Assembly (NCBI GenBank): GCA_031835245.1
Contig: JAVKOQ010000130.1
Span: 1 to 64,000, forward strand
Direction of reading: 5' to 3'
Length of the DNA stretch: 64,000 nt
Origin: Balamuthia mandrillaris
Lineage: Eukaryota; Discosea; Longamoebia; Balamuthiidae
Shown here in pieces: positions 26,820 to 40,700 of this stretch. Below the pieces are notes generated by a model that was not told the origin of the DNA, ran no database searches, and was given only the letters and a program-made list of their open reading frames with translations. How positions within the stretch are numbered: position 1 is the first letter of the stretch; every line of letters begins with the position of its first letter. A program made the position numbers and the translations under genes.

Positions 26820-27129
26820 TCACTTCTTTTTGCCATCATATCTGTTTCTGGCTGAGTCCTTGGTGGAGAAGGGTGCCGGGGCGGCTGGTGGGTAGGGCAC
26901 CACCACAGACGGTCCCATTACCGTTTGTTGGGCGATGGCCTCCATCCACTCTCGCTTGTGCTTCTCGCTGGTAGCAAACAGAACATAGGTCCGCCTATAC
27001 GTCACCAACAAAAACGAATTCGGATTAGCGTCATTCTCCCTCAGAACACTGTTGTCCAATACGATAGCCCCTCGTGGCATTGTGTCCTATATCATTAATG
27101 ATTGTAAGTAGGAAAGTGGGAGGCGGAGA

Positions 27130-27174
<45 letters not shown>

Positions 27175-28666
27175 AAGGGAGAGAAGGAGAGAGGGAGAGA
27201 GACAGAGAGAAGGAGAGGGAGAGGGAGAGTCAGAATTTGAACCTTATCTGTTTTGTAGTAAAACAAAAGGTTGTCCTTCAGCACAAAAAATCTCTTCTTG
27301 TAATTGCGTACAATGCCGCCTTCCTTTGATAGATATCCTGTCTTTATCGACCCTTCTGCACATTCGCTTGCCGCCTGTTAATGAAAGGAGTCAGGATGAG
27401 GAGAGAAAACGAGGAGCAAAGTATAAAGGAAGTGGGCCAACGTACAATTTCAGAAAGTGTTGCAAGCACGGTTTTGTTGATCATGCTGATGTTGTTTTGT
27501 TCTTGTGGCAATTCAGGACTGTTTGAACCTTCGATGGCAGCCTTGGCAGCCAACCAAGCTTCTGCGTCAAAATCAAAATCACCGCTAAGCTCACGAGGAA
27601 TTTGGTTCATGTCCACATAGGTACTCAAATGCTGAGGGTTGTCCAGTATCTTGACCTCTCTGGCAAAGTTGTCCTTTATCCAAGGCCGCAACACACTCCA
27701 AGCCATTTTGCAATACCATGCACCGTTAAGCACGTATATAGCGGCTAGTCGTCCGTAATAGTAATTCTGTCGTTGATAGTGATTGCGGTTAGTTTCGAAA
27801 ATAAACCTGGAAGTGAGAAGGAAGTGAAACGAACGAATATTACCTGAAGAATGTCCAAGAATAGTTTACAAAGCCGAAGATCTCGTTGAGTAATATGTTG
27901 TTCCTTCATATCAAGCAAAAGAACAAAAGTGCGGGCAGGGGGCGTCATGCTTGCAATCATATGCTCCAGCAAGTAAATATAGAGCTGCGCCATCTCCACC
28001 GTGGTGCAGCCAGTCGGGGATAACAATTGCTCGTCCTTAGAGATACGTGCAGTCCTATAAATAAGGATGGGACGGCCCTGTTTGTCTTTAGTGTCGCACA
28101 AGAAGAGTTTCCGTGCCAGAAAGGCGCGCCTAACTGTTTCACAGGTATAATGTTCAATGCCCATTGCTCGCCGCCAAGTCTATGCATGAAATAAGCAGAG
28201 GCCCATGGGAGGAGAAAACACATCCGGTGATTAACCAAAAAATAGGCAAGACATGCAAATAAACGTACCTCATCTTCAACGAATCGCCTTAGTGCTTCCC
28301 TTGGCTCAAAGTTGGTCTCTCGCAGAAAAGGAAGTATCCGAATATTATGTGCGTCCTTCAAATGGGCTGGTAGCTCGCTCCTTACTTCTTTTAATGCCTT
28401 CTCTTGAGGAAGACTGAGGCCATAGCCAGAGGTAGAGTGCTTCTCTTCCTCGGCCTGCGCCTTGTCCTCAAAGAATGCAAAGAACGCGTTCTCCAACTCC
28501 TTGTCACCAACCGCTTCGATGAGGGCGACCATACGGTTGCACCAACCCTGCAACGCCATCATGCGTTTGTTCAGAAAGTCACTATCGAATTTGCCCATGT
28601 ACTTCTTTTGTGGGAACGACGGCAGAGACAACTTGGTAAAAGTGGCTTTTAGCTGTTTGTTGGGAC

Positions 28667-28702
<36 letters not shown>

Positions 28703-29232
28703 CACAAGAAGACAGAACCAGAAGAGAGAAATAATGAAAAGTGAGAAACCGCCCGGTTCGAAAAAAAAATGTAAGGAAGACTGAGGAAGCGCGAACCTCG
28801 CTGTGCATTTTCTTGAACTCGCTGTACCGCTTCTTGGCGGTCAACGTAACTCCTTCCCTTATGCACTCTACGATGAAGATCTGTTGCCTGGCTTGTCAGC
28901 AGTTTGCGCAAAGAACGAAAAAAAGGAGGGAAAGAACTTCTCACCGTGAATTTTTCTCCGTTGACAGTAAACGTTTCAAACCCGATCAAACGGACCGGGA
29001 TGCGAGTGGTTCCAGCAGAGGGCGCTGCTGCTGCCGGTGACACACCGGAGGCGAGACCGCTAGCGCTGCCCTTCAATGTAGCAGGAGAGGGAGAAGCGGT
29101 AGATGTAGCGGTGGCAACGCCACTTGCCGCGGCTGCGGGTAGCGTGGAGGAAGTAGGTGGGCTGCCACCAGCTTGGCTGGAGGGGAGCGCCGCTACTCCC
29201 ACACCTCCTGTGCTACTTTGTGTGTCCTCCAT
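26820..29232 (-). CDS. PX-Sec14(CRAL-TRIO)-PH lipid-binding protein
   Basis: Three lipid-binding domains lie on one chain. The start is MEDTQSSTGG at 29232, then a Ser/Ala/Thr-rich linker. The PX domain follows: RIPVRLIGFETFTVNGEKFT, AKKRYSEFKKMHSE, LSLPSFPQKKYMGKFDSDFL. Next the CRAL-TRIO N region (ILPFLRETNFEPREALRRF) and the Sec14 lipid pocket (RPILIYRTARI, FVLLLDMKE, YYGRLAAIYVLNGAWYCKM, REVKILDNPQHLSTYVD). The C-terminus is a PH domain (KTGYLSKEGGIVRNYKKRFF, NLLFYYKTDK, FATSEKHKREWMEAI) with the invariant Trp. The stop is at 26820. Introns near 27130-27172 and 28669-28698 carry GA runs. The likely role is sensing or transfer of phosphoinositides on endosomal membranes; that is inference from the domains. 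Confidence 0.88.
27130..27172. repeat. (GA)n microsatellite in the PX-Sec14-PH gene
   Basis: The run splits the PH-domain exons and gives a CU tract in the minus-strand transcript. A second run at about 28669-28698 splits the PX domain. Confidence 0.9.
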
Positions 29233-29626
29233 ATCCTAATACCAGGCTTTTTCTTACCTTGTAAGTTGCCTATTGTGCACAAAACAAACAAGGGTACAAA
29301 AGGCCAGTCGGTTGCAATCGGGGTAGGGGCCCTCCTCTTTAATCTTTTCTTCTGAATTACCGAATCAATTGATAGAGCCACGTCGTCATGAAAAAATAAT
29401 TTGAATAAGCATAGCGATAAATCTATATGCTACGGGGAGAGACAGCAGCCCACCCCTCCCCAACAGAGAAAGAGCGGCGAGACCATGACCAGGAGAGAGA
29501 GAGAGGTATATAGTGATGATTTTGAAGCGTTTTTTTTTTGTTTGTTGGAAAAAACGGGGTTTGAAATACACAGTATCACACAGAGACAAGCGGAAAAGAA
29601 AGAGGAAGAAAAAGCTGGTTCTCCGC
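29233..29626. other. Intergenic region between PX-Sec14-PH and MVP
   Basis: It holds the 3' end of MVP and the 5' flank of the PX-Sec14-PH gene. No further gene was recognised. Confidence 0.5.
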
Positions 29627-32225
29627 TTACTGAGAGCCAGAGTTGATCAAGCCACCAGCAGTGCTGAACAGATTGATGGGGCTGTTGCCGTCGGTGATCA
29701 TCAAGCTCTTCAATCCCAATCCTTGCAGGAGCTTGGCCTGCATCTCAGGTCCAGCCTGGGCGATGGAGGCAATGGTCTCAGCACCGATGGCGCTGACAAT
29801 GTCCTTGAACTTCTTGGCCTCGATGGCAGCCAACTCCTTGGCCTTCAACAGTTCCAGCTCGTCAAGGGCAGCCTGGTGCTCAGCCTCGGCCTCCTGGCGC
29901 AGCTTCTGCTCCTCCAGCTCAGCCTCAGTACGGATCTTGGTGGATTCGGCCTTGAGCTTGGACATGGTCACAGCGGCCTCACCTTCGATTTGGGCGGCTT
30001 CAGCGCGGGCCTTGGCCTCAGCGGTGGCCTGACCCGTGGACTCCACAGCAGCGCTCTGGGCTTGCAGCTGCAGAAGGTCCTTCTTGGCCTTCTCAGCCTC
30101 AGCCTCGTCCTGAATCTTTTGCCTCTCCAACTTACCCTTAGCTTCCTGCTCAAGGCGTTGGGCTTCATGGCGGGCAGAGGCCTCCTGAGAGTTGGTAGTG
30201 ATTTCGATAGCCAACTGCACAGACTTTTGCAGAGAGTCGCGAGTCCTCTGATCCACAGGCTCTACAGACTGGATATCAATGTTGGTGATGATGAGGTTGT
30301 TGGCGGCGAAACGGAAAGTGTTCCTGATCTTGCCGTTCTCGTCAGTGCCAAAGACCGCGCTGCGGATGATGCGGGCAGAGTTCTTGTGGAAGTCGTCAAA
30401 AGTACGGCGAGCTACAGCACCACGCACGCGGGCAGCAATGGCCTTGCAACCGTCACCAACAAAGTCGGGAACTTGGAAGACCATGTGAGCAGCCTCCTCG
30501 TCCTTGTGTCCAATGTCGAAATACCAGTTGTAGGAAAGCTTCAAGCTAAGACGAGCGTGATCGGCAGTCTCCACAGTGACGATATCAGTCATGAAATCAG
30601 GACCAAGTTGCAAGGCCAAGTCCTTGATAACGTGAGGCCTCTTGGGCTTATCACCAGAAAGGCTGAGTACGGTAAAGTGCTCTTCAGCTCCAAGCATGAT
30701 GAGTTCTGGACCGAATTCCACTCTAGCCTTCTTCTCCTTGTAGTCGTAAATCTGAACGGCAGTGTTGTGAGGAGCCCTGAGGGAAACTACACGAGTCTTG
30801 TCTCTGACGGAACCAGAGGACAGGTTGTTGGCCTTGTTGAGGAGTTCCTCCACAGTCTTGGGCAAGTCCTTCTCCCACAACTCTTCGTTGGGCTTCAACA
30901 TGTAAGACTCACCGATGACGGAGCGAACCTTACCGGAGGTAATGTCACGGACGTAGATACCCTCGTTCTCGTCCAAAGGAATAGCTCTACGCCTCTCCAC
31001 GATCTCCACAGTGACAGGGGGAACGTAGTCGCAAGGACCGTAAATCATCCACCTGTCTCCAGGAAGACGCTTGCTGTCCTCATCGTCAAAGGCTTCCTTG
31101 GCACGAAGCAGCAAGGCCTCCTCGGCGGTAAGAACGTAGATGCTCTGAATGCCGCTCTCCAATCTTTCTCCAGGGCGCAAGAAGAAGGAAACTGGGCCAA
31201 CACGAAGCTCCTTGGTTCCAAGAACTTGCTTACCATCAGAGCCAATGGGATCCAAAACCACACAGTATTGGCGGTTAGTAAGGGTTGTGATGTGAACTTC
31301 TCCGACTTCCTCTTCGTAGACATCGCGAATGTGAGTCTCAGCGTCAGCTAAGGTGACCAACCACTCGGCACCAGCAGGTCGGCGCACGCCAAAGACGTCA
31401 GTGAAAGTTCTGGTAGCACGAAGGTGAAGAGCCTTCTTAGGAGTAAGAATGGTAGCGGTCAAAGTGCCCACGATTTCCTCGTCAACACCGTTCAAATAAG
31501 CACCCTGGGTACGAACGATCCATTCCTCACCAGCAGCGCGTTTGTTGCCATCCTTGTCTACGCAAGCTTTCCTAGCCTTGAGTTGAAGGGCTTGGTTGGT
31601 ACCGATCAAAGTGGCCTTAAGGACCTCAGTGACCTGCACCTCAACGCGAGGCTTGTAAGTACCGGGACCAACCCACAACCATTCGTCACCGGCGTTGCGT
31701 TTGACCTCTTCCTCAGCAGAGCCACCTTCGGGAACTTCTTGCTCCTGAGGCTTGCCGTAAAAGTCACGGATAGCCCTCAGGCGCAAAGCTGTGTTGGGAG
31801 CAACCACTTGCAGTTGCTGAACCTTTCCGCCCCTCAAAACCTCACCGGGGTAAAGGGGGAAGGGGTCCTGTTCGAAACGAATCTCTTCGTCTCCGTGCCT
31901 CAACTTGACGTTGCCGTTGCTATCGAAAGCAACGGTACCATCCTCGGAACGGGTGATGGGGTTCTGAATGATGCAGTAGTGTCTAGGAGGCACAATGACC
32001 ATCTGGTTAGGGCCGGCAACCACTTTCTCATGTTCCTACAAATATACAATAAAAAAGAGAGAGAGAAAGATGAGCGAAAGGTCAAAGCAAAAAAAAAAAG
32101 TAGCAGAGGTGTTACGGTACCTGTCGGGTAAAGGTCTGTGGACCAACCTCAACGCGAGTGACGTTGGCATTGTTATCCAAGACGTGGATGTAGTGGAAAG
32201 GAGAAATACGGATCACGCTTGCCAT
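29627..32225 (-). CDS. MVP: Major vault protein
   Basis: MVP builds the shell of vaults, large cytoplasmic ribonucleoprotein barrels. There are two exons: 32225-32121 ([19 protein letters not shown]) and 32035-29627; total 2514 bases, 837 residues, close to the usual family length. The N-terminal half is a series of MVP repeats ([24 protein letters not shown] [31 protein letters not shown] segments). The shoulder SPFH-like domain holds [15 protein letters not shown], and the cap helix is the long Ala/Glu/Lys coiled coil (about residues 640-800, [17 protein letters not shown]). Codon use in this gene is more GC-rich and regular than its neighbours, as for a highly expressed gene. Confidence 0.98.
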
Positions 32226-32829
32226 TTGTGTGTGTGTGAGAGAGAGAAGGGGGCCTCCGGTGTCTAGCAAAAAGAAGAAGAAAAATAAAGAAACGAAGAA
32301 GTTGGGTGACAGCAAAAACCCTTAAAAAATGCGGTGCCGAATTTTTAAGTTAAAAATAAGGCCTTTTGTGTTTTTTGGTTGCGGACAAACCACACAGTGA
32401 CACAAACGACGATAGCCGTATTTATTTGGGCCTTTATTTTTTTGCGAATTGAACCTCTTCTGTGAAAAATTTCATTCTCCTGGCTGCCATTGGAGAAAGT
32501 CGCAGAAACTACACCTCCCAACTCCTATTGGCCTTGCGGAGTTATTCAAAAGTCGAAAAAAAGTAAGAACGAAAAAGAAAAAAATCTGGAACCAGAGATC
32601 TTTGATCATACAAAATTCTTCCCGGAATGAATCCATAATCTGCTGCAGAGATTCAGCCCATATTTACCACAAGTTCCTCACCGGCTGTTATTGTCGACAT
32701 CGGTAAGATTGATCTGCTAATTCCATTGAACTAGATAACAATGATAGCAGAGGTCAGCTTATTGCGTCGGAGTAGTGCGAGAAGGAAGGAAGCAACACCT
32801 CCGAAGTGGAACACACCTCGTTCGGTCCA
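32226..32829. other. Divergent promoter region between MVP and the IP3R-Roco gene
   Basis: About 600 bases separate the two start codons. The stretch is AT-rich near the middle (32330-32620) with A and T runs. The plus-strand frame entering the Roco gene is closed by a stop at 32773, so the start at 32830 is the first possible Met in that frame. No defined motif was recognised. Confidence 0.5.
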
Positions 32830-33295
32830 ATGAAGAAGTATCCTCCCAGTTCTTCAGATAAGAGAGAGCTGAAACGCTTTCAGTCGTACTCGCCCGCCGC
32901 CGCACCCAAGAGCGGGGACTCTCCGTTGCTCACGCGCCATCGCACGGCCTCCTCTCTGCTGGACCACCCCTTGGTTTCTCCTCCAGGCTCGCCGGGTGGA
33001 GGAGGCCACCATGCCAGCCCTCCATCGCAGCGTAGAGCTGAGGGGGCACCGGTCATTCACTCGTGGGATCTCCTCCTTCTTTCCCAGCAACCTTCCTCCG
33101 ACAAGCGTTACTTGACCGTTGAAGACCGTGCTCGTGTGTACGTCTTTTTCGCTCTCATACCACTCTCTCTTGTTTCTAACTATGTTTCGTGCCGCTTTTT
33201 GGATTTGTTCCTTTTTTTTTGTCACTCTTGTTGCATTTCGCAACTCTTTACTGCTTGCTTCTCTTCATCCTTTCTCTTCGTTCTTGTTTGCATTC

Positions 33296-33345
<50 letters not shown>

Positions 33346-36300
33346 TTCTGTTCTCTTCCATGCTTCTCCAAGCTTTCTGATCTTCTCTGATCTTATTCTC
33401 TCTTCTCTCTTCTCCTCTCTTCTTTCTCATATCACAGCGACACAGAAGCAATAGTACAAGTGCCGAGAACCTCCAAAGGTTTGTTCTCTCCATAGCAACC
33501 AAAAGTTTTGACTGACCACATTATCGTTGCAACCACAACAGAGGCTACCCTGGAAGTTTATCCATTGGACAATGAACAAGCCCAGCAAGTCCTCTCCGCC
33601 AAGTCCATGAAAAAGGCTTTAAAGGCTCGTATTCGTAAGAATGGACCAACAGAAGAGGATTTACTCGCACTGGAAGCTTTGCGACAAAAGGAAGAAGAAG
33701 TATCTCTTGCTGCTCTCCAAAGAGGGAACGAGCCTCTCGCCTCTGATCAAATCGTTTTGGTAATATTTCTCTTCTCTCTTTCTCTCCCTCACCCATGTGG
33801 GTACGTCTTAATGTTTGTTTGTTTTTTCAGATCAGAGACCATTACAGTGGTAAATTCTTGAAAGCAAAGAAACACTTCAAAGTGACCAAGAAGAAAGCCC
33901 ATGATGACAAAACAGGGAGCAGCAACAGCAACTCCAAAGGAACATCTACGGGAGGCACCATCCCTACGGTACTCGTGAGAAAGCAGAGTATGCGCCACAT
34001 CAGCGAGCTTCAATTCACAACCTGTAGATTGAAAGAAGACCTCAATGCTCCTCCCACCCAACACAAACAAGGACTATCTGCAAGCTTCCACACTATGACC
34101 TCATCCATAACAGCCGTCGCCCTCTTTGAGAAGAAACTACAAGGGACAGAAAACAGCCTACCTGTTCGTCTTGGTCACGCTTTCTGGTTTCGTTTGGACA
34201 CAACCAGTGCGGAATCCTTGTCCTCCATTGCTGTGACTGGTGGCGGCGGCTGCACTGTTGCTGGAGGACAAACAACACGAGCCTCACCAACAACTCAAAG
34301 AGCCCGGCTGCGAGCTATCACAGCTTCCAGCCCAACACCCAATCTACTTAGAGTCCAATTCATAACGCTACACCACATCAAGAGCGACCAATATATAGCA
34401 GTGCCACAAGGGAGTGATCGTGTTATGCTTGGCTCTGCAGCAGCTGCTACTGCATGGAGGCTCTCTACTAAGGGCTCCCGTAAATCTGTCCTCCAGGTCT
34501 CATTTTCTCTTTCTTAGATTTGTGGATTTGTTTCTCATGATTGTTTCACTTCATTTTTGTGATTAGGATGGCCATTATGTACGGTTGTTTCATGAAGAGA
34601 ACGGTTATTTGGTTGGCGCCAACCAAGGAGGTTTGTACCTTCATTCTCTATTTATTATTCTTTCCTCTTTGACTGACATCTGTGACTGGTATGTTAGTGG
34701 TGCTTTCAAAGATAGATCTACTAGCAGCAACTGAACATCAAGTCCATAACGTGTGGCAAATTGAGTTGGAGCATGAAATGGACAGCGCTGAGGAACAACC
34801 TACATTGACGCAAAACGCCGCTTTTCATTTGCGACACGTCCTGACAGGGCTTTATGCTACCCTCGTGTCAGCCTCCTCTTTGCCTTGTTCATCTGCGGAC
34901 AGCAGCACAGCTTGGCGAAAGTCAAGCAGGGACTCTGTTTCTAACTTTTTTGTTTTATCTCTAGTGGCTCCCGCCCAGAAAGGAGCTACCACTCTGTTCT
35001 CACTGCACGCCAATTCAGGCCAGGTTCTATCTCCTCTTCTTTGCCTGAGACTTGCTCTGCCGAAACTAACTAATTGTTGACTTTTTGTGGTGCGCTTTGA
35101 CAATGAAGTCATCTTCTGTTTTTTCTGGAGACAGACTCTTCCTCAAACACATCCAAACAGGAACATGCTTACACTTAGTGGAGCATAACCAACAGCCTTC
35201 AAAGTTCTGCTTGGTACGTGTTTACTTGTCAGCTCTGATAGTCCTATCGCTAAACGCTCGAAACTACAAACAGCCTCGATTTCAAATACCTTTACGCCAC
35301 CAGAATCTTATCTCTAATTCACAAGAATATGTATCATGCCCCATCTCTATCCACTCCGCGCAGACTGAAGCCCTTGTGCCAGCCCTCACGCAACTAAGCA
35401 ATCTCTTTCAAGCTTTTTCTTCTTTTGCACATACTGTAAGCGTTGCCTTCTTCCATCATAACTCTTTGAATGAAAGCTTTAACTCTCTCTCTCTCTCTCT
35501 CTCTCTCCTTTCTCTCCCAGTTCAAACAAAGCAAAGACTTCAACAAGCAGCATATAAAAGAAGTGAGTCGGCTGCTCATGGAACTCATCCAGTGTTGTGT
35601 GGCAAAGGATGCTGATCCCTTTGCTCCTGATACTACGCCTATCCCCTTATACCAAGCCATATTTGGACAAGCCTACGTACGTTTAGCCTTCATATCCCTA
35701 GTTTTTTGTTCCCAATTTAACCTCTCGCGTATTGTGCAGTTCATTGAAGGTCTGATAGATGCTCTAATAGAACATCGTGATTACGTAGGGCTATTGGAGA
35801 AACACATACAGCGGTCGGGTGGAAAAACAGGGGCTACCCGAATGAAGTATGCCCTCAACATTTGTCGTCTCATCGCCAGGTTATTATACCTGATTGTAAG
35901 GAAGAATTTCAAGAACAGCGAACTTGTCTCCAGCTATTTTCCTCGGCTAGTAACTGTAAGTTGCGTTCGTGTTGAGTCGTCTTTTTGTTTACTCATCTTT
36001 AAACAAATCTCAGTTGGTGGGGCAGAAGGTCACCATTGCTGATGTCATGGTGGAAATTTTCCAGCAAGTAGACTGTCTTTCAGAAGGGTTGAAGGAAGAG
36101 CATATCCTTCCAATCATGGAACAATCTCATTCGTACAAGGCAACCAAGTACTTGTTTTGTTTCCCCCTTTTTCTCTTCCGCCTTTTCTCTTTCTTAATTT
36201 CATCACGCTTTGTGTGGGTAGATATGCAAGCATGCTAGTGTCCATTTGCACTTTTGAGAATCGGCCAATAGTTGAGAATCAAAATATAATTGTATCCGCA

Positions 36301-37667
36301 TTCCGAAAATTTGTACCATTTCAGCTCAGGGTACTCTCTCTCTCTCTCTCTCGTCTGTTTTGCACTAAAGTTTGCCGCAGGTTGCGTCGGAGAGAAATGA
36401 CATGGTTGAGATATTGCTAGTTCCTAACAATGATAACAAATGGGTGGACCTTATTCCCTTTGTTCATGACTTTAGCAAAGAAAGTGATATTCGGTGGTTC
36501 GAACAGATGCTTGTCTTGTTTGCTCGCGTTTCTCAGGTACTAAATTTTCTTTCTCTCACCTCATTCGCCACTTATTGACACTCGAACCAAACAGGGAGCC
36601 AACGAGCACGCTGCTCGCTTAATAGCTAGGATTCTGCCATTTAAGGAAGTATTCGCATGCATCCGGTTGGAGGGATTGCCTCAAGAAATTAAGCAACGAT
36701 TCTACGATATACTCATCACGGTCTACGCTCCCTTCTATCCGCGGCCAAAGCTTCGCCAAGCTGAGATATCTGCTCTGACAATGACAGTGAAGATGGTGGC
36801 AGGGGCAACGGGTGAGACGCAACAAATAGGTGGCGGCTTCGACTCCAGCGTCGTCAAACCTTCTGACTGGAGCAACCTGAAAGGCTTCCTTTTACAATGT
36901 CTTGGCCAACATCAATCTATGATGTACCCTGCCAATTTGCTATTTGTCTCGGTATACCTAATCCTTCTTTTGCTTCTTCCATCTCGTTTCATTTCCTATT
37001 GCAATTTGTTTCACTTATCATTTTTTGTATAGATTCTAAACCTCGTTGGAAGACTTGTGTTGCAAGGGTGTTTTGTAGAGCAGGAATTGGACGCTATTCT
37101 GCAAACCTTCCCCTCTATCCTATTGTTCCAGCAGCCCGGTATGGAGCCTAATATCAACCGATCTCTTCTCACATCAGTTCACGACCAGGAGACACAAATC
37201 TTGGAGGTTTTTTTAACTTCCTCCTCTCCCTTTTTTGGTACTTTTAATCTTGTTGCTAATTTGCCCAATGTGCAGCAAATCAAACTAGAGTGTTGCAAAG
37301 TGGTTAACACTATTTTTGAGTACCGAACTGTTATTCACCAGCATCGATTTGATTTGGGGTTGCATGGAATATTGTTGAAAGTTCTCCAAACAGGCTCTGC
37401 TTCTTTGGAGCTTGCTGCTATCCGGCTTCTCATGCGTAATTTGAGGTCTCTCTCCCTTCTCCTCTGCTTGCTTTTGAAGTTGCCCATATTGATTAATATG
37501 ATATCATTCAGCCATGTGTTTGGAGATCATTGGATGTTATTCGAAGACTCTTTCCTGCCTATCTTGCATCAGTGGGGAGAGAAAAAAGCAATGGAGTTTG
37601 TTTACAAGATGAAACTAGTGCGTGGTCTTCCTTCTTGTCTTGGTTTTCTTTCTTTGCTATTAGGATT

Positions 37668-37707
<40 letters not shown>

Positions 37708-40700
37708 TCAACAGTTGCTCAAATTAATAGCCAAGCTCTATGATAGCAAAGGAGACAAAGAACAGTTCATACAAGCGTTAGCCAACATCATCAAACTGAT
37801 CACGCAATACTTTCTCTTTATAGTTCCACCATCAATCCGCCCCTGCATGAAGCAAATGAGACGCCTAACAACGCCCTATCAAATGATTTATGATACATGG
37901 CTACAGGATAGGCAGCATCTCAACTTTGCATTTCAATCAGGTACGACATCATGTCACACTTTGCTTGGGCCCTTCTCGATGTTAACCCTTCGTCTCTCCT
38001 CCTCTCATTTCATACATTCAGGTGGACAGTCTGCTCTCAAAGAGCCGTTGAAAGTAGTGCCACCAGAAATAGTTCTCTGCCGTTCGCTGCGAATTCTGCA
38101 TCTGTGTAATAACGAACTGACAACAGTGCCCAGTGAGATAGGCATACTTTCCAACTTAGAGACGCTAGACCTGAGCAACAATCAGATAGCCATCATACCC
38201 TCTGAAATATCCAAGCTGGACAAGCTTAAAACCTTAAACCTGAGTAGCAATGCTATTGATAGCCTTCCTCACAGCATTGGCTATATGCGCAACTTACAGG
38301 TCCTAAACCTTCACCTCAACCCTTTGCGCGAGTTTCTAGCCTCTTTCGACCGTTTGAACAAGACCAACAACACAGATGCTGCCCCACGTTCTCCACGTGG
38401 CAATGCTACCAGCACTTCTGCTAGTGTTCCCTCTCTGAAGGAGCAAAGTCAACAAGCCAAGAAAGAGACTATTCAAAGTGAGCTTGACGATGTGGGGCAG
38501 TCCATGGCACCAGTGGTGGCCCTTATCAACCAAGTGAAATTACCAACAACACAGGATACGGCCAGCGTGCTTGCGTTTCTTCGTGTGATGGCACGTGGCA
38601 CAGTGCCTTTCAATCGCATTCGCTTGCTTTGCGTGGGAGAAGAGAACGTGGGCAAGACCAGCCTCATTCAATGCTTCAAGCAACAAACGCATCTTCAAAG
38701 GGAGTTCTCATTGGCTTCTTTGAAGGTGCGCAAGCGCAAGAAAGCACCAGCCACTCTGGCTACTGATGGCATACTGATAGAGGAGTGGAAGGTCAAGTGC
38801 ACTATCCCTTCGCTTTCTGACAGCGGTGGTGCCACGGGCATATCTTCTACTGAGAATAATACCCGTGAGGTTACGTTCTCTGCTTGGGATTTTGCTGGAC
38901 AGGTTTCTTTTCCTTTTCTTTGTTCGTTTGCTTAGTGACATAACATATCTTAACTTCTTTTGTTGGCTTTTACAGGAAGTATACTACACCACCCATCAGT
39001 TCTTCTTGAGCACGCATTCCATTTACATGGTGGTATTCAACATGAGCAAGGACGTGCTGCAAGAGTCTCGTCGTTTGGACTACTGGCTACAGAGCATACA
39101 GACCAAAGCTCCAGGTAGTCCTGTCTTTATAGTGGGCACCCATGCTGACTCTAAGAAGTGCACCAAGGAGTACAGCGACACTGTTACCGAGTATTTGATG
39201 GAGAAATACATACGCTCCGGACGATGGCAGCACATTACCGCCATCCAATTTGTAAGCTGCAAGACTGGACGAGGTTCCTTTTCTCTTGCTCTTTCCCCTT
39301 TTTCCTTCCCTGTTCTCTTTTTCTGTTTCCTTCCTGTTGTTGACAACAGCAACAACAGGGATTGCGGAGCTACACAAAAACATGGTTGCAGTGGCATATG
39401 ATCAACCTTATATGAAGCAAAACATTCCGAAGAACTACGTAGAGCTCGAAAAACAGATCAAACAAAAAGCGCACGCCTACAAGGAGCAAAGACAGCCACC
39501 CATCATAGCTTGGTCCGACTTTGTAAGCATGGCCACCGACTGCGGCATTCATCAAAGCGACGTATCCTCAGCAGCGGCCTTCATGAACGACCTTGGCGTG
39601 ATCGTTCACTCTCGCTTTCGCAAGATGACTTCTCTACCGTCACGACAAATAGGCAATAGTAGCAGTGGCACTACCATTAGAGGAAATGCCCGTGCGACCG
39701 AATTTGAGAATATCGTCATTCTGGATCCGCAGTACCTTGCTCGCGTTATGAGCAGCATCATCTCCCTCAAACACAACTTTGTGCGGCACGGCATTCTCAA
39801 GCATAGAGACCTGCAGTTGTTGTGGAAAGCACCCGAGTTTCGATCCTGCAAGTCTCTGCTGCTATCGTTGTTGCAGCACTTTGACATTATCTTCACCATC
39901 AACCCTGAGAAGAGCTTGGTGCCAACGTTGCTGCCCAGCGAACGACCGTCAAACCTTTACTCTCTTTGGTACCATGGCGATTATTCTCCTGATCTGCCAA
40001 AGCCCGCTGGCACCAACGATTTCGCTAACAAGAGCGACCACAACAAATCGCATGACGAAAAACTTATCTTAGGCCGAGTATTTTCGTTCAAGTTTGTTCC
40101 TTTGGGCTTTTTTGGAAGGATCATCGTCCGCATTCTCAACACGCTATATGTAAGCCTCGACCTCTTCTCTCAGTCCACTTCTTCGACTTCTACTTCTCCA
40201 CGGCAATCTCCCTCATCATTTTCCTCTCCATCGTTCTCATCCAATATTGACGGAGAGATTGGTACGGATTCTGCGTCGTACGTGGACTCTGCTCTTTATG
40301 CTTGTGGCATACGACTTGTTTGGTACAACGGCATCCTCGCACAAATAGGCGATAAAAGAGCGCTCATCGAATTTCATCCTGATCAACATAAGTTATGCGT
40401 TTTCTATTGCTACGACCCGCAACAAGAGGAAGAGGATGAACAAGACGAAAGAAGAGGAGGTTCAAAGTCTGCTTCTCCTCGCTCAGGCACAGATGCTCGC
40501 TCCAATAGGCTTAACACCGCAATGCGGGTCTTCACTCACATCATTCACAGCATCAACAACATCATCAGCGAATGGTACCAAGTCGCTTCCGAGATAGACA
40601 TTGTTTGCTCACACTGCCTTACCTCAAGTTGGATGCACCACAAGACTGGTGGTGTTGCTCTCTCCTCCACTCCTGGCGCTAGTGAGGACCCATTGCAAGA

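Noticed and set aside
29513-31351. 612-codon open frame on the plus strand
   Set aside because: It lies fully antisense to the strongly supported MVP gene, has no ATG-led family match, and results from the biased codon use of MVP.
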